A DNA stretch of 64,000 nucleotides from NCBI RefSeq assembly GCF_025464835.1, contig NZ_JAODMP010000072.1, positions 1 to 64,000 of the forward strand. The letters run 5' to 3'. The number at the start of each line of letters is the position of its first letter. Position 1 is the first letter of the stretch. Made by a program: the position numbers and the translations under genes. Positions 50,978 to 59,345 of this stretch are shown piece by piece. The notes beneath the pieces were generated by a model, which did not search any database, was not told where the DNA came from, and saw only the letters and a list, made by a program, of their open reading frames with translations. This stretch comes from Mycetocola sp. (GTDB taxonomy: Bacteria > Actinomycetota > Actinomycetes > Actinomycetales > Microbacteriaceae).

Positions 50978-53900
50978 GTGTGGCGGCTAGACAAGAAACC
51001 AGATGCGCGCGATTTCGATATCGACGACGCAAATACCTCGCTTGCGCTCTCGGTCACCAGTCCGACCGGCCTGAGCGTCGGCGACCCGAACTTCGTGGTG
51101 GGCAACGTGGCAGACACGGAACGGCAGCGGTGGCGCAGCCAACTGGCAGCGGCGGGCGGGCGCTCCCCCCTGCTTCACTTCATCGACGAGCCGCGCACGC
51201 GGATCGAGCTGAGTTCAACGCACCCCGGCGGCCTTCCGCAGTTCATCACCGGCCACTCCACACTGCTGTCCAACCTCATCCGTGACGAACTCGCCCTGCG
51301 TAGCGCCAAGGCGGCTGCCGATCAGATCACCGTCAAGGGCATCGAACTGCGCACCGTGCGCGGCATCGAGTCTGTCCACCTGGCGATCGGCCTGGCCCAG
51401 TGGCGTAACAACGGTGAAGAATTCTCGGCGCCTGTCCTTCTCCGGCCGGTCGCAATCCGCCGCTACGGGCGCGACTTCGAACTCAAGCTCAAGGGCGCGC
51501 CGTTTCTGAACCCTGAGCTCGCGCGAGCTTTGCACGAGCAGTACCGGATCACCCTCGACGCTGAGGCGTTCGAAGCGCTCGCCGTCACCAACGGAGTGTT
51601 CCAGCCGCAGCCGGTGATCGACCGGCTCCGCGGCCTGACCCAGCACCTCGAATGGTTCAGCGTGCAGCCGCGGCTGGTCGTGTCGTCCTTCGCGGATGTC
51701 GGACACGCCCTCGCCCGCGACGCGAGCGACCTCGAGCACCCTGTCCTGGACGCCCTCGCAGGCAACCCTGGCGCGCGGCGGCTCGTCGAAGGTCTGTTCA
51801 GCCCGGTGGATGCCATCGGGCAGGACGAACGCCCGCCGGCAACCGACACCCTCCTCCTCGACGCTGACACCGAGCAGGAAAACGTGATCGCGCAGATCTC
51901 CGCCGGGCACTCCATCGTCGTCACCACACTCCCTGGCACCGGCGGAACGCAGACCGTCGTCAACGCCATCGGCGCCCTCGTCGAGCAGCACAAGCGTGTC
52001 CTCGTCGTCAGCGCACGGCGCTCAAGTCTCGACGGCATCCGTCACCGCTTCAGCAAGGTGGGTCTTCCCGGCTTCACCGTCAGTCCGGCGACGATCAAGC
52101 GCGACCTGATCCAGGCGATCTCCCGCAACGAGAAAGCCGTCGCCCCGAAGGTGGCCGACGTCGACGACGCCCTTGTGCGTCTGCGCAAGGTGCTCCTCGA
52201 CTACCGCGGTTCGCTCCGCCGCATCGACAGCGGCCTCGGCGTCAGCGTCATCGATGCCCTCGAAGCTCTGACGAGGCTCGGCAACCTCCCGGTCCCGCCG
52301 ACCACGTCTGCCAGGCTCGATCTCGTCTCGCTCGAAAAACTCGCAGGCAACCGCGGGATCGTCGCCCGCAAGCTGGCGACGGCGGCAGCGCTCGGTGAAT
52401 TCCAGTACGGCCCGGACGACTCTCCCTGGTACGGCGCTCAGTTCGCCAGCACCCGGCAGGCCAAGGCTACTCATGACCTGGCCAAGAAGCTGCACCGCAC
52501 CGAGCTTCCCCGGCTGCTCGAGCGTGGTTTCGAACTCATCGGCCAGACCCGCATGCGCGCATTCGAATCGGTCGAGGAACTCGGCGTGTACCTGCGGCTG
52601 CTCCTCGATGTGCGAGAGACCCTCGACAAGTTCCAGCCGAGCGTCTTCGACCGGTCGCTCGGCGAATTGATCGCCGCGACGAGCAACAGGCGGGATGCCC
52701 CGGCCATGTCCGGCGCGAACCGTCGCCGCCTCAAGAAACTCGCCCGCGAATACGTGCGCCCAGGGGTGCACATCGCGGACATGAACGCCGCGCTCCACCG
52801 CATCCAGCAGCAGAGGACCCTGTGGCAGCGGTACGTCGCTGCCGGCGTCACCCCTGAGGTTCCGCTCGGCATCGCCGACGTCCAGGTCGCCTACCAGCGT
52901 GTCGTCGAGGATCTCGCCAAGCTCGACGTTCCCCTCGGGCGCAACAAATCCGAGCCCCTGGTCTCCCTGCCGGTCAAGGAATTGATCAGGCTGCTCTCCG
53001 GGCTCGCCGCTGATTCGCAGGTGATGGAGAACCTTCAGGAGCGCACCACCCTTCTCGGGGAACTCCGCGAGAAGGGTCTCGCCCCGCTGATCACCGACCT
53101 GTCCGTCCGGCACGTTCCAGAGGACCAGGTCGCCGCCGAGCTCGAACTCGCCTGGTGGCAGTCGGTCCTCGAGCACATGCTCGCGACCGACCGTGCCCTG
53201 CTCGGGGCCAACACGAGCGTCATCGACCGCCTCGAGGCAGACTTCCGGCTGGTCGACGAAGCACACGCGTCGGCATCCGGTGCGCTTCTCGGCTCGCTGC
53301 TCGCAGAAACCTGGAAGATCGGGCTGGTCGACTTCCCGGAGGAAGCCAACGCCCTCAAGAAGCTGCTCCGTGCCGAAACCGCCAGCCCGGCGAAGCTCGA
53401 GGCTTCGGCGCCGCACCTGTCACGGGTGCTCTCGCCGGTGTGGCTGGCCTCGCCGTACGAGGTGCACGTGATCCCCGAGAGCGTCCGGTTCGACGCTGTG
53501 TTCCTCGTCGACGCCGGCGCGACCACTCTCGCCGAGAACGCCGTCGCGATCCGCCGGGCACGGCAGATCGTCGCGGTCGGCGACCCGGTGACCCAGAGCC
53601 CGACGCCGTTCCAGATCGCAATCGGAGACCTCCGGGAACCGGATGCCGCCGAGAACGTCGACGCACGCCACGCCGATTCCGCCCTCGCGCACCTGTCTGG
53701 CCTGCTGCCGACCCTCACCCTCACTCGCAGTTACCGCGCTGGGGGCGAGGACCTCGCCGAACTCGTGAACCACCGTTTCTACGGCGGCGAGATCGAGTCG
53801 CTGCCGTGGGCCGGATCCTTCCTCGGGCACGGCAGCCTCACCCTCGACTACGTGCCGAACGGGCATGGTATGCCGGACCCGGAGACCGGGGGAGTGGAGA

Positions 53901-54721
53901 GTGTCGACGCCGAGGTCGCCCGCGTCGTCAACCTCGTTCTCGAGCACGCCGTTTCCCGGCCGCGCGAGTCGCTCATGGTCATCACCGCGAGCGAGAAGCA
54001 CGCCACTCGCGTGCATCAGGCGGTCATCTCCGCTTTCGCAACGCGCGCGGACCTTTCGGACTTCATCCTCAGGGAACGCGCTGAACCGTTCACCGTGCTG
54101 ACACTCGAGCAGTCGGTGGCTGAGAGCCGTGACCGGGTCATCTTCTCGCTCGGCTACGGCGTCACCCCGCACGGTCGCGTCCTGTCGAACTTCGGCGCGC
54201 TCGGTGCCCCTGGCGGCGATCGCCTGCTGGCCGTCGGCATGACTCGAGCCCGCCGCTCGATGGTCATCGTCTCGTGCATCCGCCCCGAGGACATCGATGT
54301 GGACAGGATGCAGCACGGGATCGCCGCCCTGACCGGGATTCTGCGCCAGCCCGTGCAACACGAGCCGACGCCGCCGGCAACCGACGGCGCAGAGCCGATG
54401 CTGCTCGACCTCGCCGAGCGCCTCTACCGCCACGGGCTTTCGGTCGAAGTAGGATATCGCGGCAAGCTTGCCCTCGTCGCCTCGTACGGGAACAAAGCCA
54501 TCGCGGTGGAATCCGACCCCGAGGTCGGTTCCGATTCCCTGCGCGAGTCGCTGCGGCTCCGCCCCGATGTTCTGCGACGGCTGGGCTGGCACTACCTTCG
54601 AGTGCACAGCTTCGACCTGTTCAGCGATCCGGACGGTGTCGCGTCGAAGATCGTGTCGATGCTCGGCGCCCCGGCTGCCGACTCGAAAACGTCGGAGGCG
54701 TCGGAGGGCCCAGCCGAGTAA
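50978..54721 (+). CDS. Large SF1 helicase-like protein with degenerate ATPase motifs
   Basis: A 1247-residue protein. The GTG at 50978 lies 7 nt after TAGGGT; a GTG three codons earlier overlaps that hexamer. It has the layout of DUF4011/UvrD-like helicases: an N-terminal domain, a motif I position reading LPGTGGTQT (about 318-326) where GxGKT is expected, a long helical insertion, a motif II position VFLVDAGATT (about 842) lacking the DE pair, SYRAGGEDLAELVNHRFYGG, and motifs V-VI TPHGRVLSNFG and LLAVGMTRARRSMVI. The C-terminus (about 1145-1230) resembles a PD-(D/E)XK-like nuclease fold. Loss of the Walker lysine suggests no ATP hydrolysis. Function unknown. Confidence 0.82.
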   Translation: MWRLDKKPDARDFDIDDANTSLALSVTSPTGLSVGDPNFVVGNVADTERQRWRSQLAAAGGRSPLLHFIDEPRTRIELSSTHPGGLPQFITGHSTLLSNLIRDELALRSAKAAADQITVKGIELRTVRGIESVHLAIGLAQWRNNGEEFSAPVLLRPVAIRRYGRDFELKLKGAPFLNPELARALHEQYRITLDAEAFEALAVTNGVFQPQPVIDRLRGLTQHLEWFSVQPRLVVSSFADVGHALARDASDLEHPVLDALAGNPGARRLVEGLFSPVDAIGQDERPPATDTLLLDADTEQENVIAQISAGHSIVVTTLPGTGGTQTVVNAIGALVEQHKRVLVVSARRSSLDGIRHRFSKVGLPGFTVSPATIKRDLIQAISRNEKAVAPKVADVDDALVRLRKVLLDYRGSLRRIDSGLGVSVIDALEALTRLGNLPVPPTTSARLDLVSLEKLAGNRGIVARKLATAAALGEFQYGPDDSPWYGAQFASTRQAKATHDLAKKLHRTELPRLLERGFELIGQTRMRAFESVEELGVYLRLLLDVRETLDKFQPSVFDRSLGELIAATSNRRDAPAMSGANRRRLKKLAREYVRPGVHIADMNAALHRIQQQRTLWQRYVAAGVTPEVPLGIADVQVAYQRVVEDLAKLDVPLGRNKSEPLVSLPVKELIRLLSGLAADSQVMENLQERTTLLGELREKGLAPLITDLSVRHVPEDQVAAELELAWWQSVLEHMLATDRALLGANTSVIDRLEADFRLVDEAHASASGALLGSLLAETWKIGLVDFPEEANALKKLLRAETASPAKLEASAPHLSRVLSPVWLASPYEVHVIPESVRFDAVFLVDAGATTLAENAVAIRRARQIVAVGDPVTQSPTPFQIAIGDLREPDAAENVDARHADSALAHLSGLLPTLTLTRSYRAGGEDLAELVNHRFYGGEIESLPWAGSFLGHGSLTLDYVPNGHGMPDPETGGVESVDAEVARVVNLVLEHAVSRPRESLMVITASEKHATRVHQAVISAFATRADLSDFILRERAEPFTVLTLEQSVAESRDRVIFSLGYGVTPHGRVLSNFGALGAPGGDRLLAVGMTRARRSMVIVSCIRPEDIDVDRMQHGIAALTGILRQPVQHEPTPPATDGAEPMLLDLAERLYRHGLSVEVGYRGKLALVASYGNKAIAVESDPEVGSDSLRESLRLRPDVLRRLGWHYLRVHSFDLFSDPDGVASKIVSMLGAPAADSKTSEASEGPAE

Positions 54722-54750
54722 GTCAGGCTTTCCCGTTTAGGCTTGGAGGT

Positions 54751-54978
54751 ATGCCCGCTCTTCCTCCCTCGAACGAGAACCAGGACGCACCCGTCGTGCG
54801 ACGCATCCGTGGTTCTCGCCGGGTGATTCGACCTGGCGTTCCTGGCGCCGACCCGACACCCCAGCTGACGGCCGAAGCCGTGCGCGCCGTCGAGGACACC
54901 GATGCTCCGTGGGGCGCGGCCGGCACGGACACCAATGACGCCCAGCTGAAGCAGGACGTCCCGCCGCACTGGGGTTGA
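54751..54978 (+). CDS. Small acidic hypothetical protein, 75 residues
   Basis: MPALPPSNENQDAPVVRRIR then GSRRVIRPGVPGADPTPQLT, ending QDVPPHWG. A GGAGG lies only one base before the ATG, which is unusually close. The protein is polar and probably disordered. It follows the helicase-like gene by 29 bp on the same strand and converges with mscL. I recognise it only as a conserved-looking actinobacterial small protein. Confidence 0.65.
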   Translation: MPALPPSNENQDAPVVRRIRGSRRVIRPGVPGADPTPQLTAEAVRAVEDTDAPWGAAGTDTNDAQLKQDVPPHWG

Positions 54979-54997
54979 ACGGGATCGTCAACGACGA

Positions 54998-55024
54998 ACC
55001 GCGAGCAGCCGGGCTGCTCGCGGT
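54998..55024. terminator. Bidirectional hairpin between small protein gene and mscL
   Basis: ACCGCGAGCAGC (54998-55009) pairs perfectly with GCTGCTCGCGGT (55013-55024), loop CGG, between convergent stop codons. Confidence 0.85.
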
Positions 55025-55042
55025 CGGTCTTTCGCTGGTGGG

Positions 55043-55447
55043 CTAGGGGCGCAGGGTGTTCCTGGCGAGCAGGTCTCGGATCTCGGTGAGGACGTCGATC
55101 TCGGTGACCGGTGCGTCCTCGCGAACGACTCCGGCCTTGCGGCGGGCGTCAGCGTGCCCCTTCATGGTGTTGATGGGAAGGACAAAGACAAAGTAGACAA
55201 CGGCGGCGACGATGAGGAACGTCAGAATCGTGCCGATCACCGCCCCGAACTTCAGCTGGGCAGTTCCCAGAGTGAGAATCAGGGACTCATCCAGGCTGTC
55301 CGCCTGAAACAGAGCACCGATCAGCGGGTTGAAGATGTTCTCGACGATCGAGTTGACGACCGCAGTGAATGCCGCACCGATGACCACAGCGACCGCGAGG
55401 TCGATGACGTTGCCGCGCATGATGAAGTCTTTGAAACCGGTGAACAT
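55043..55447 (-). CDS. mscL: Large-conductance mechanosensitive channel MscL
   Basis: A 134-residue pentameric channel subunit that opens under membrane tension to release solutes. From the ATG at 55447: MFTGFKDFIMRGNVIDLAVA, the first pore helix (VVIGAAFTAVVNSIVENIFN), second helix (ILTFLIVAAVVYFVFVLPIN) and a charged C-terminal helix. The length is standard. The frame continues upstream only as a shadow of the next gene. It follows the Ruc-like gene by 25 bp, the same neighbourhood as in mycobacteria. Confidence 0.96.
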   Translation of the reverse strand: MFTGFKDFIMRGNVIDLAVAVVIGAAFTAVVNSIVENIFNPLIGALFQADSLDESLILTLGTAQLKFGAVIGTILTFLIVAAVVYFVFVLPINTMKGHADARRKAGVVREDAPVTEIDVLTEIRDLLARNTLRP

Positions 55448-55472
55448 GTGGGTCTCCAGGTCGAAGAAGGGA

Positions 55473-55820
55473 TCAGGAGGCGGCGGGAGCGCTGCTGCTG
55501 CTGCTGCTGCTGCCGCTGCTGCTGCTGGAGTTACTGCTGCTGCCGCTGCTGCCGCTGCTGGAGTTGCTGCTGCTGCTGCCGCTCGTCGCTGCCGCCGAGG
55601 AGGTTGCCTTCTCCGTCTTCTTTCTGCTTGCCGGGTTCTCACTCTTCCGCGAATCGTTGCGGTAGAAACCTGATCCGTTGAAGGTCACCCCGACGGCGCT
55701 GAAGAGCTTACGAAGCTTGCCTTCGCAGGTGGGGCATTCGGTGAGGGAAGCGTCGGTGAATGACTGCTGGATGTCGAATGCGGTGTCGCAGACGGTGCAT
55801 TTGTACGAATACGTGGGCAT
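55473..55820 (-). CDS. FmdB-type zinc-ribbon protein with serine-rich tail (Ruc-like)
   Basis: A 115-residue protein. The N-terminal zinc ribbon has two CxxC pairs (YKCTVCDTAFDI and TECPTCEGKL), then LRKLFSAVGVTFNGSGFYRN. The last 45 residues are nearly pure Ser with Gly/Asn/Ala and end PAAS. This matches mycobacterial Rv0991c (Ruc), a redox-regulated chaperone that works with the DnaK system when its cysteines are oxidised. The genes mscL and 5-FTHF cyclo-ligase flank it in the same order as in mycobacteria. The Ser tail is encoded by CTG/GCT-type triplet runs on the plus strand. Confidence 0.85.
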   Translation of the reverse strand: MPTYSYKCTVCDTAFDIQQSFTDASLTECPTCEGKLRKLFSAVGVTFNGSGFYRNDSRKSENPASRKKTEKATSSAAATSGSSSSNSSSGSSGSSSNSSSSSGSSSSSSSAPAAS

Positions 55821-55879
55821 GATGATTTCCTGGCTGGTTGCGGCAATGTGCCGGGTCGGTCGTGCGAAGAGTGTGGGCG

Positions 55880-56461
55880 CTAGAAGTCGAAGATGCGCGA
55901 TGGGGTGACCACGCCGTTCACCGGCTGGTCGTGCAGTTCGCGCGGAATGTCGGACACGATCTCGGAATCGTAGACGACCGCGTACACGGGAGGGCATTTC
56001 TCCATCGAACCGAGGGTCTTGTCGTAGTACCCGCGTCCCCAGCCCAGCCGGGTTCCGTCAGGGCTGATGGCGGCGGCGGGAACGACGATGAGGTCGACGT
56101 CGTTGATGGCGATCGGTCCGAGCGGCTCGCCGACGGGTTCGGGCATTCCGTACAGCCCCTGCTGCTCCTGCTCGCCCTCGCTACCGACGGTCCAATCCAG
56201 CAAGCCGTCTTCACGGCTGACGGGGAACAGGACGCGGACGTCATGCGCGAGGGCCCAGTTGACGAACGGCCTGGTGTCTGGCTCGGTGGGCGACGACAGG
56301 TAGCAGGAAACACTCCGTGCGTCGAGACCGCTCACGAGGGAGATGAGATTGTTCGTCACCCCGATCGTGGCGTTCTCCCGCTCGACCACGGTGAGGTTCT
56401 GCCGTCGTTCACGCAGTTCGGCACGCAGTGCGCGCTTCTGATGATCCGCGGGGGTGGGCAT
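55880..56461 (-). CDS. 5-formyltetrahydrofolate cyclo-ligase
   Basis: A 193-residue ATP-dependent enzyme that converts 5-formyl- to 5,10-methenyl-tetrahydrofolate. It starts MPTPADHQKRALRAELRERR, with the substrate segment SCYLSSPTEPDTRPFVNWAL. The catalytic/nucleotide block is DLIVVPAAAISPDGTRLGWG-RGYYDKTL, with the family Gly-Arg-Gly-Tyr-Tyr-Asp. It heads the minus-strand row with the Ruc-like and mscL genes and is divergent from galU. Confidence 0.94.
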   Translation of the reverse strand: MPTPADHQKRALRAELRERRQNLTVVERENATIGVTNNLISLVSGLDARSVSCYLSSPTEPDTRPFVNWALAHDVRVLFPVSREDGLLDWTVGSEGEQEQQGLYGMPEPVGEPLGPIAINDVDLIVVPAAAISPDGTRLGWGRGYYDKTLGSMEKCPPVYAVVYDSEIVSDIPRELHDQPVNGVVTPSRIFDF

Positions 56462-56551
56462 GGGCCCATTCTAGGCGGCGGATGTTACTGCACCGGAATC
56501 CGTCCGCTCTCGGGTTGTCCCCACAAAATGGGTGCCCACTACGATTGACGC

Positions 56552-57445
56552 ATGTCTTCATCAGTCAGGAAAGTCGTCATTCCCGCCGCAGGCCTCGGAA
56601 CGCGGTTCCTTCCTGCCACTAAAGCGATGCCGAAGGAGATGCTCCCGGTCGTCGACAAGCCCGCGATCCAGTATGTGGTGGAGGAAGCGGTCAGCGCGGG
56701 ACTTCGGGACGTTCTGATGATCATCGGGCGCAACAAGAACGCGCTTGCCAACCACTTCGACAGCGTCATCGAGCTTGAGCTGGCCCTCGAGGCGAAGGGG
56801 GACAAGAACCGCCTTGAGCGGGTCGTCGAGTCGAGTGAGCTCGCCGACATCCATTTCCTGCGCCAGGGAGACCCGCGCGGTCTGGGGCACGCCGTCTCGC
56901 GTGCGCGACGCCACATCGGCAACGAGCCGTTCGCCGTGCTTCTCGGTGACGACCTCATCGACGCCCGTGACCCTCTGCTGACCACGATGATCTCGGAGCA
57001 GGAGGAGCGACAGGCAACCATCATCGCGCTCATGGAGGTGGACCCGTCCACGATCCACATGTACGGCTGTGCAGCCGTCGAGGCGACCGATAACCCGGAT
57101 GTCGTCCGGGTGACCGGGCTGGTCGAGAAGCCGGCTCCGGAAGATGCCCCATCCAACCTGGCGATCATCGGGCGGTACGTGCTGACCCCGGAGGTGTTCG
57201 ACATCCTGGACAGGACCGCGCCAGGCAAGGGCGGCGAAATCCAGCTCACCGACGCGCTCCAGGAACTGGCCGCTGACGAGTCGATCGCCGGTGGGGTGTA
57301 CGGCGTGATCTTCCGCGGCCGCCGTTACGACACAGGCGACCGTCTCGACTACATCAAAGCCATCGTCCAGCTCGCTTCCGACCGTGCAGACCTCGGTGTC
57401 GACCTGAAGCCGTGGCTCAAGGAATTCGCCGGGAAACTCGACTAG
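56552..57445 (+). CDS. galU: UTP-glucose-1-phosphate uridylyltransferase GalU
   Basis: A 297-residue nucleotidyltransferase making UDP-glucose for wall and storage sugars. The signature loop VIPAAGLGTRFLPATKAMPK is at the N-terminus, followed by VVDKPAIQYVVEEAVSAGL. LGDDLIDARDPLL holds the metal-binding Asp, and VEKPAPEDAPSNLAIIGRYV and FRGRRYDTGDRLDYIKA are present. TACGAT (56540-56545) 6 nt before the ATG indicates a leaderless mRNA. The rimJ-like gene follows after 29 bp, with no moeA/glp gene in between. Confidence 0.97.
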   Translation: MSSSVRKVVIPAAGLGTRFLPATKAMPKEMLPVVDKPAIQYVVEEAVSAGLRDVLMIIGRNKNALANHFDSVIELELALEAKGDKNRLERVVESSELADIHFLRQGDPRGLGHAVSRARRHIGNEPFAVLLGDDLIDARDPLLTTMISEQEERQATIIALMEVDPSTIHMYGCAAVEATDNPDVVRVTGLVEKPAPEDAPSNLAIIGRYVLTPEVFDILDRTAPGKGGEIQLTDALQELAADESIAGGVYGVIFRGRRYDTGDRLDYIKAIVQLASDRADLGVDLKPWLKEFAGKLD

Positions 57446-57474
57446 ATCGCCTCATTGTGTGAAGGAGAACCGCG

Positions 57475-58140
57475 GTGGCCCAATCCGTGCCTGTGCTGAG
57501 CGACGGTCCGATCACCGTTCGGCCGGTTCGCGTACGCGACGCCAAGGTGATCGAGCACGAGTTGCTCAGCAACCGTTCATGGTTGCGGCCGTGGGAGGCG
57601 ACCAGCCCATACGCGCCTCGTTCATTCGACATGCGCTCGAGCATCCGTTCACTGCTGCAGAATGCCCGTTCTGGAGGCGGACTGCCACTCGTGATGGAGT
57701 ACGAAGGGGAAGTCGCCGGACAGCTGAACGTGTCAGGCATCACCTACGGCTCGCTGTCCTCGGCGACGCTCGGCTACTGGGTGTCCGAACGATTCGCCGG
57801 CCGCTCGGTAACTCCGACCTCGGTGGCCCTTGCCACCGACTATTGCTTCACCGAGATGGGGTTGCACCGGATGGAGATCTGCATCCGTCCGGAGAACGCG
57901 CCGAGCCTTCGTGTGGTTGAGAAGCTGGGGTTCCGCTACGAGGGGTTCCGGCGGCGTTACATCCACATCAACGGCGACTGGCGTGACCACTTCTGCTTCG
58001 CCCTCGTTCGCGAGGAAGTTCCGCTGGGTGTGCTTCGGCGCTGGCACGACGGAGAAGTCCCGGAGGGTGCAGCGAGTGTCCCCGCCGTTGACCGGCTGGC
58101 CTCGCAGACCCCTCTGCTGCCGCCGCCGGCACTTTTCTGA
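57475..58140 (+). CDS. RimJ/RimL-type GNAT acetyltransferase
   Basis: A 221-residue GNAT enzyme starting at a GTG (57475) with AAGGAGAA upstream. It has ITVRPVRVRDAKVIEHELLS, the strand GQLNVSGITYGSLSSATLGY and WVSERFAGRSVTPTSVALAT in the acetyl-CoA-binding region, and MEICIRPENAPSLRVVEKLG before FRYEGFRRRYIHINGDWRDH. This is the ribosomal-protein N-acetyltransferase (RimJ) type. It lies between galU and the GlpR-like gene, as in mycobacteria. Confidence 0.9.
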   Translation: MAQSVPVLSDGPITVRPVRVRDAKVIEHELLSNRSWLRPWEATSPYAPRSFDMRSSIRSLLQNARSGGGLPLVMEYEGEVAGQLNVSGITYGSLSSATLGYWVSERFAGRSVTPTSVALATDYCFTEMGLHRMEICIRPENAPSLRVVEKLGFRYEGFRRRYIHINGDWRDHFCFALVREEVPLGVLRRWHDGEVPEGAASVPAVDRLASQTPLLPPPALF

Positions 58141-58217
58141 ACCCTCAACCTCAACTTTCAGGTGACACACCCCCGCCAATGAGGATGAAAGCCCGCAAGC
58201 GCTCGTAGTTTAGAGCC

Positions 58218-59147
58218 ATGACTGGTGGCGGGCTTCTGAGTGGCGGGATCGTCTTCGCTGTCGCCGCCGTGCTCTGGATCGTCTACCTGTTGCCAACCTG
58301 GCTGCGCCAGAGCGAATATCTCGCCACGGAACGCAACGCCATCCGGCTGCAGCAGACCCTGCGCATCCTCGCCGAAACGGCCGAGGTTCCCGCCGAGATC
58401 CGCGTGGAAGCCACCGCCCGCAACGTCGCCGAGCAGCAGAGAATCCTCAAGCGTGTCGAGGCCGACGTGCGCGAACGAGCCAGACTCGAAGCGACAGCAT
58501 CCGCAGAAGCCGCTCGAGCCGCCGCTGCTGCGGCCATAACGGCCCTGCGAGCCGAGCCGCGTGTGCGCATCGCCCGGGCACGCCGACGCGCCCGCCTCAC
58601 CGCCACCACCGTGCTCTTTCTGTCTCTCGTCGCCGCGGGTGTCGGCGGCTGGGTTCTCGCGACGGCTGGATCTGCCCTGCTCCTCAGCACAGCAAGCGGA
58701 ACCGCCCTCGTCGCGCTCGCCATGATCGTTCGCATGGCGAGGGTGGGCCAGCGCACCCTGCGGGTTCTGGCGCCGACACAGTCCGTGCAGCGGCCGGCGG
58801 TCTTCGAACCCGTCGAGATGGAAGCCAGCGCACCGGCTGCAGCCACCTGGACGCCCATGCCTCTGCCGAAACCGCTTCACCTCTCGCAGGGCTCCTCCGC
58901 TGCGGAGGCGATCGCGCAGGCAGACGCGCACGCCGCCCTCCGTCGCGCCGCGATCGCGCAGGTCATGGCTGCCCGTGCCGCCGAGCAGGCGCCTGCGGTC
59001 CCGTCCATCGTCGCGCCGGCCGTTGTAGAGCCCGCCATGCCGGTCGTCGCCACGAACCCCTTCGCGGGGATGGGAATCGTGAACGAATCCGAACTGGCCC
59101 CGACAGACATCAACGCAATCCTCCAGCGCCGCCGTATCGCCAGTTAG
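58218..59147 (+). CDS. GlpR-like membrane protein of the galU-rimJ locus
   Basis: A 309-residue membrane protein. The first helix (IVFAVAAVLWIVYLLPTWLR, about 9-28) is followed by a long charged helical segment (about 30-120, probable coiled coil), two close hydrophobic helices (about 133-172), and an Ala/Pro-rich C-terminal region ending DINAILQRRRIAS. Position after galU and rimJ and topology match Rv0996 and the corynebacterial GlpR, the membrane receptor of the gephyrin-like Glp that acts in division with Wag31. TAGTTT lies 6 nt before the ATG. The equivalence rests on synteny and topology. Confidence 0.7.
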   Translation: MTGGGLLSGGIVFAVAAVLWIVYLLPTWLRQSEYLATERNAIRLQQTLRILAETAEVPAEIRVEATARNVAEQQRILKRVEADVRERARLEATASAEAARAAAAAAITALRAEPRVRIARARRRARLTATTVLFLSLVAAGVGGWVLATAGSALLLSTASGTALVALAMIVRMARVGQRTLRVLAPTQSVQRPAVFEPVEMEASAPAAATWTPMPLPKPLHLSQGSSAAEAIAQADAHAALRRAAIAQVMAARAAEQAPAVPSIVAPAVVEPAMPVVATNPFAGMGIVNESELAPTDINAILQRRRIAS

Positions 59148-59190
59148 TGAATCGCACGCGGTCGATCGCGTGATAATCTTGACGACACCA

Positions 59191-59263
59191 GGGCCTATGG
59201 CGCAGTTGGTAGCGCGCCTCGTTCGCATCGAGGAGGTCAGGAGTTCGAATCTCCTTAGGTCCA
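59191..59263 (+). tRNA. tRNA-Ala (anticodon CGC)
   Basis: Acceptor GGGCCTA pairs with TAGGTCC, discriminator A. The anticodon stem CCTCG/CGAGG holds loop TTCGCAT, anticodon CGC. The T-arm contains GTTCGAATC. GATAAT (59172-59177) is a strong -10 fourteen bases upstream. No CCA is encoded. Confidence 0.95.
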
Positions 59264-59345
59264 CCCTGTAGCTTCTCGCCGTTTTCTGTTTGCCCGTCAC
59301 CGCCGGACGCTGGAGTCCAGCCATCCGAGTTGGGAAGGGCACACG

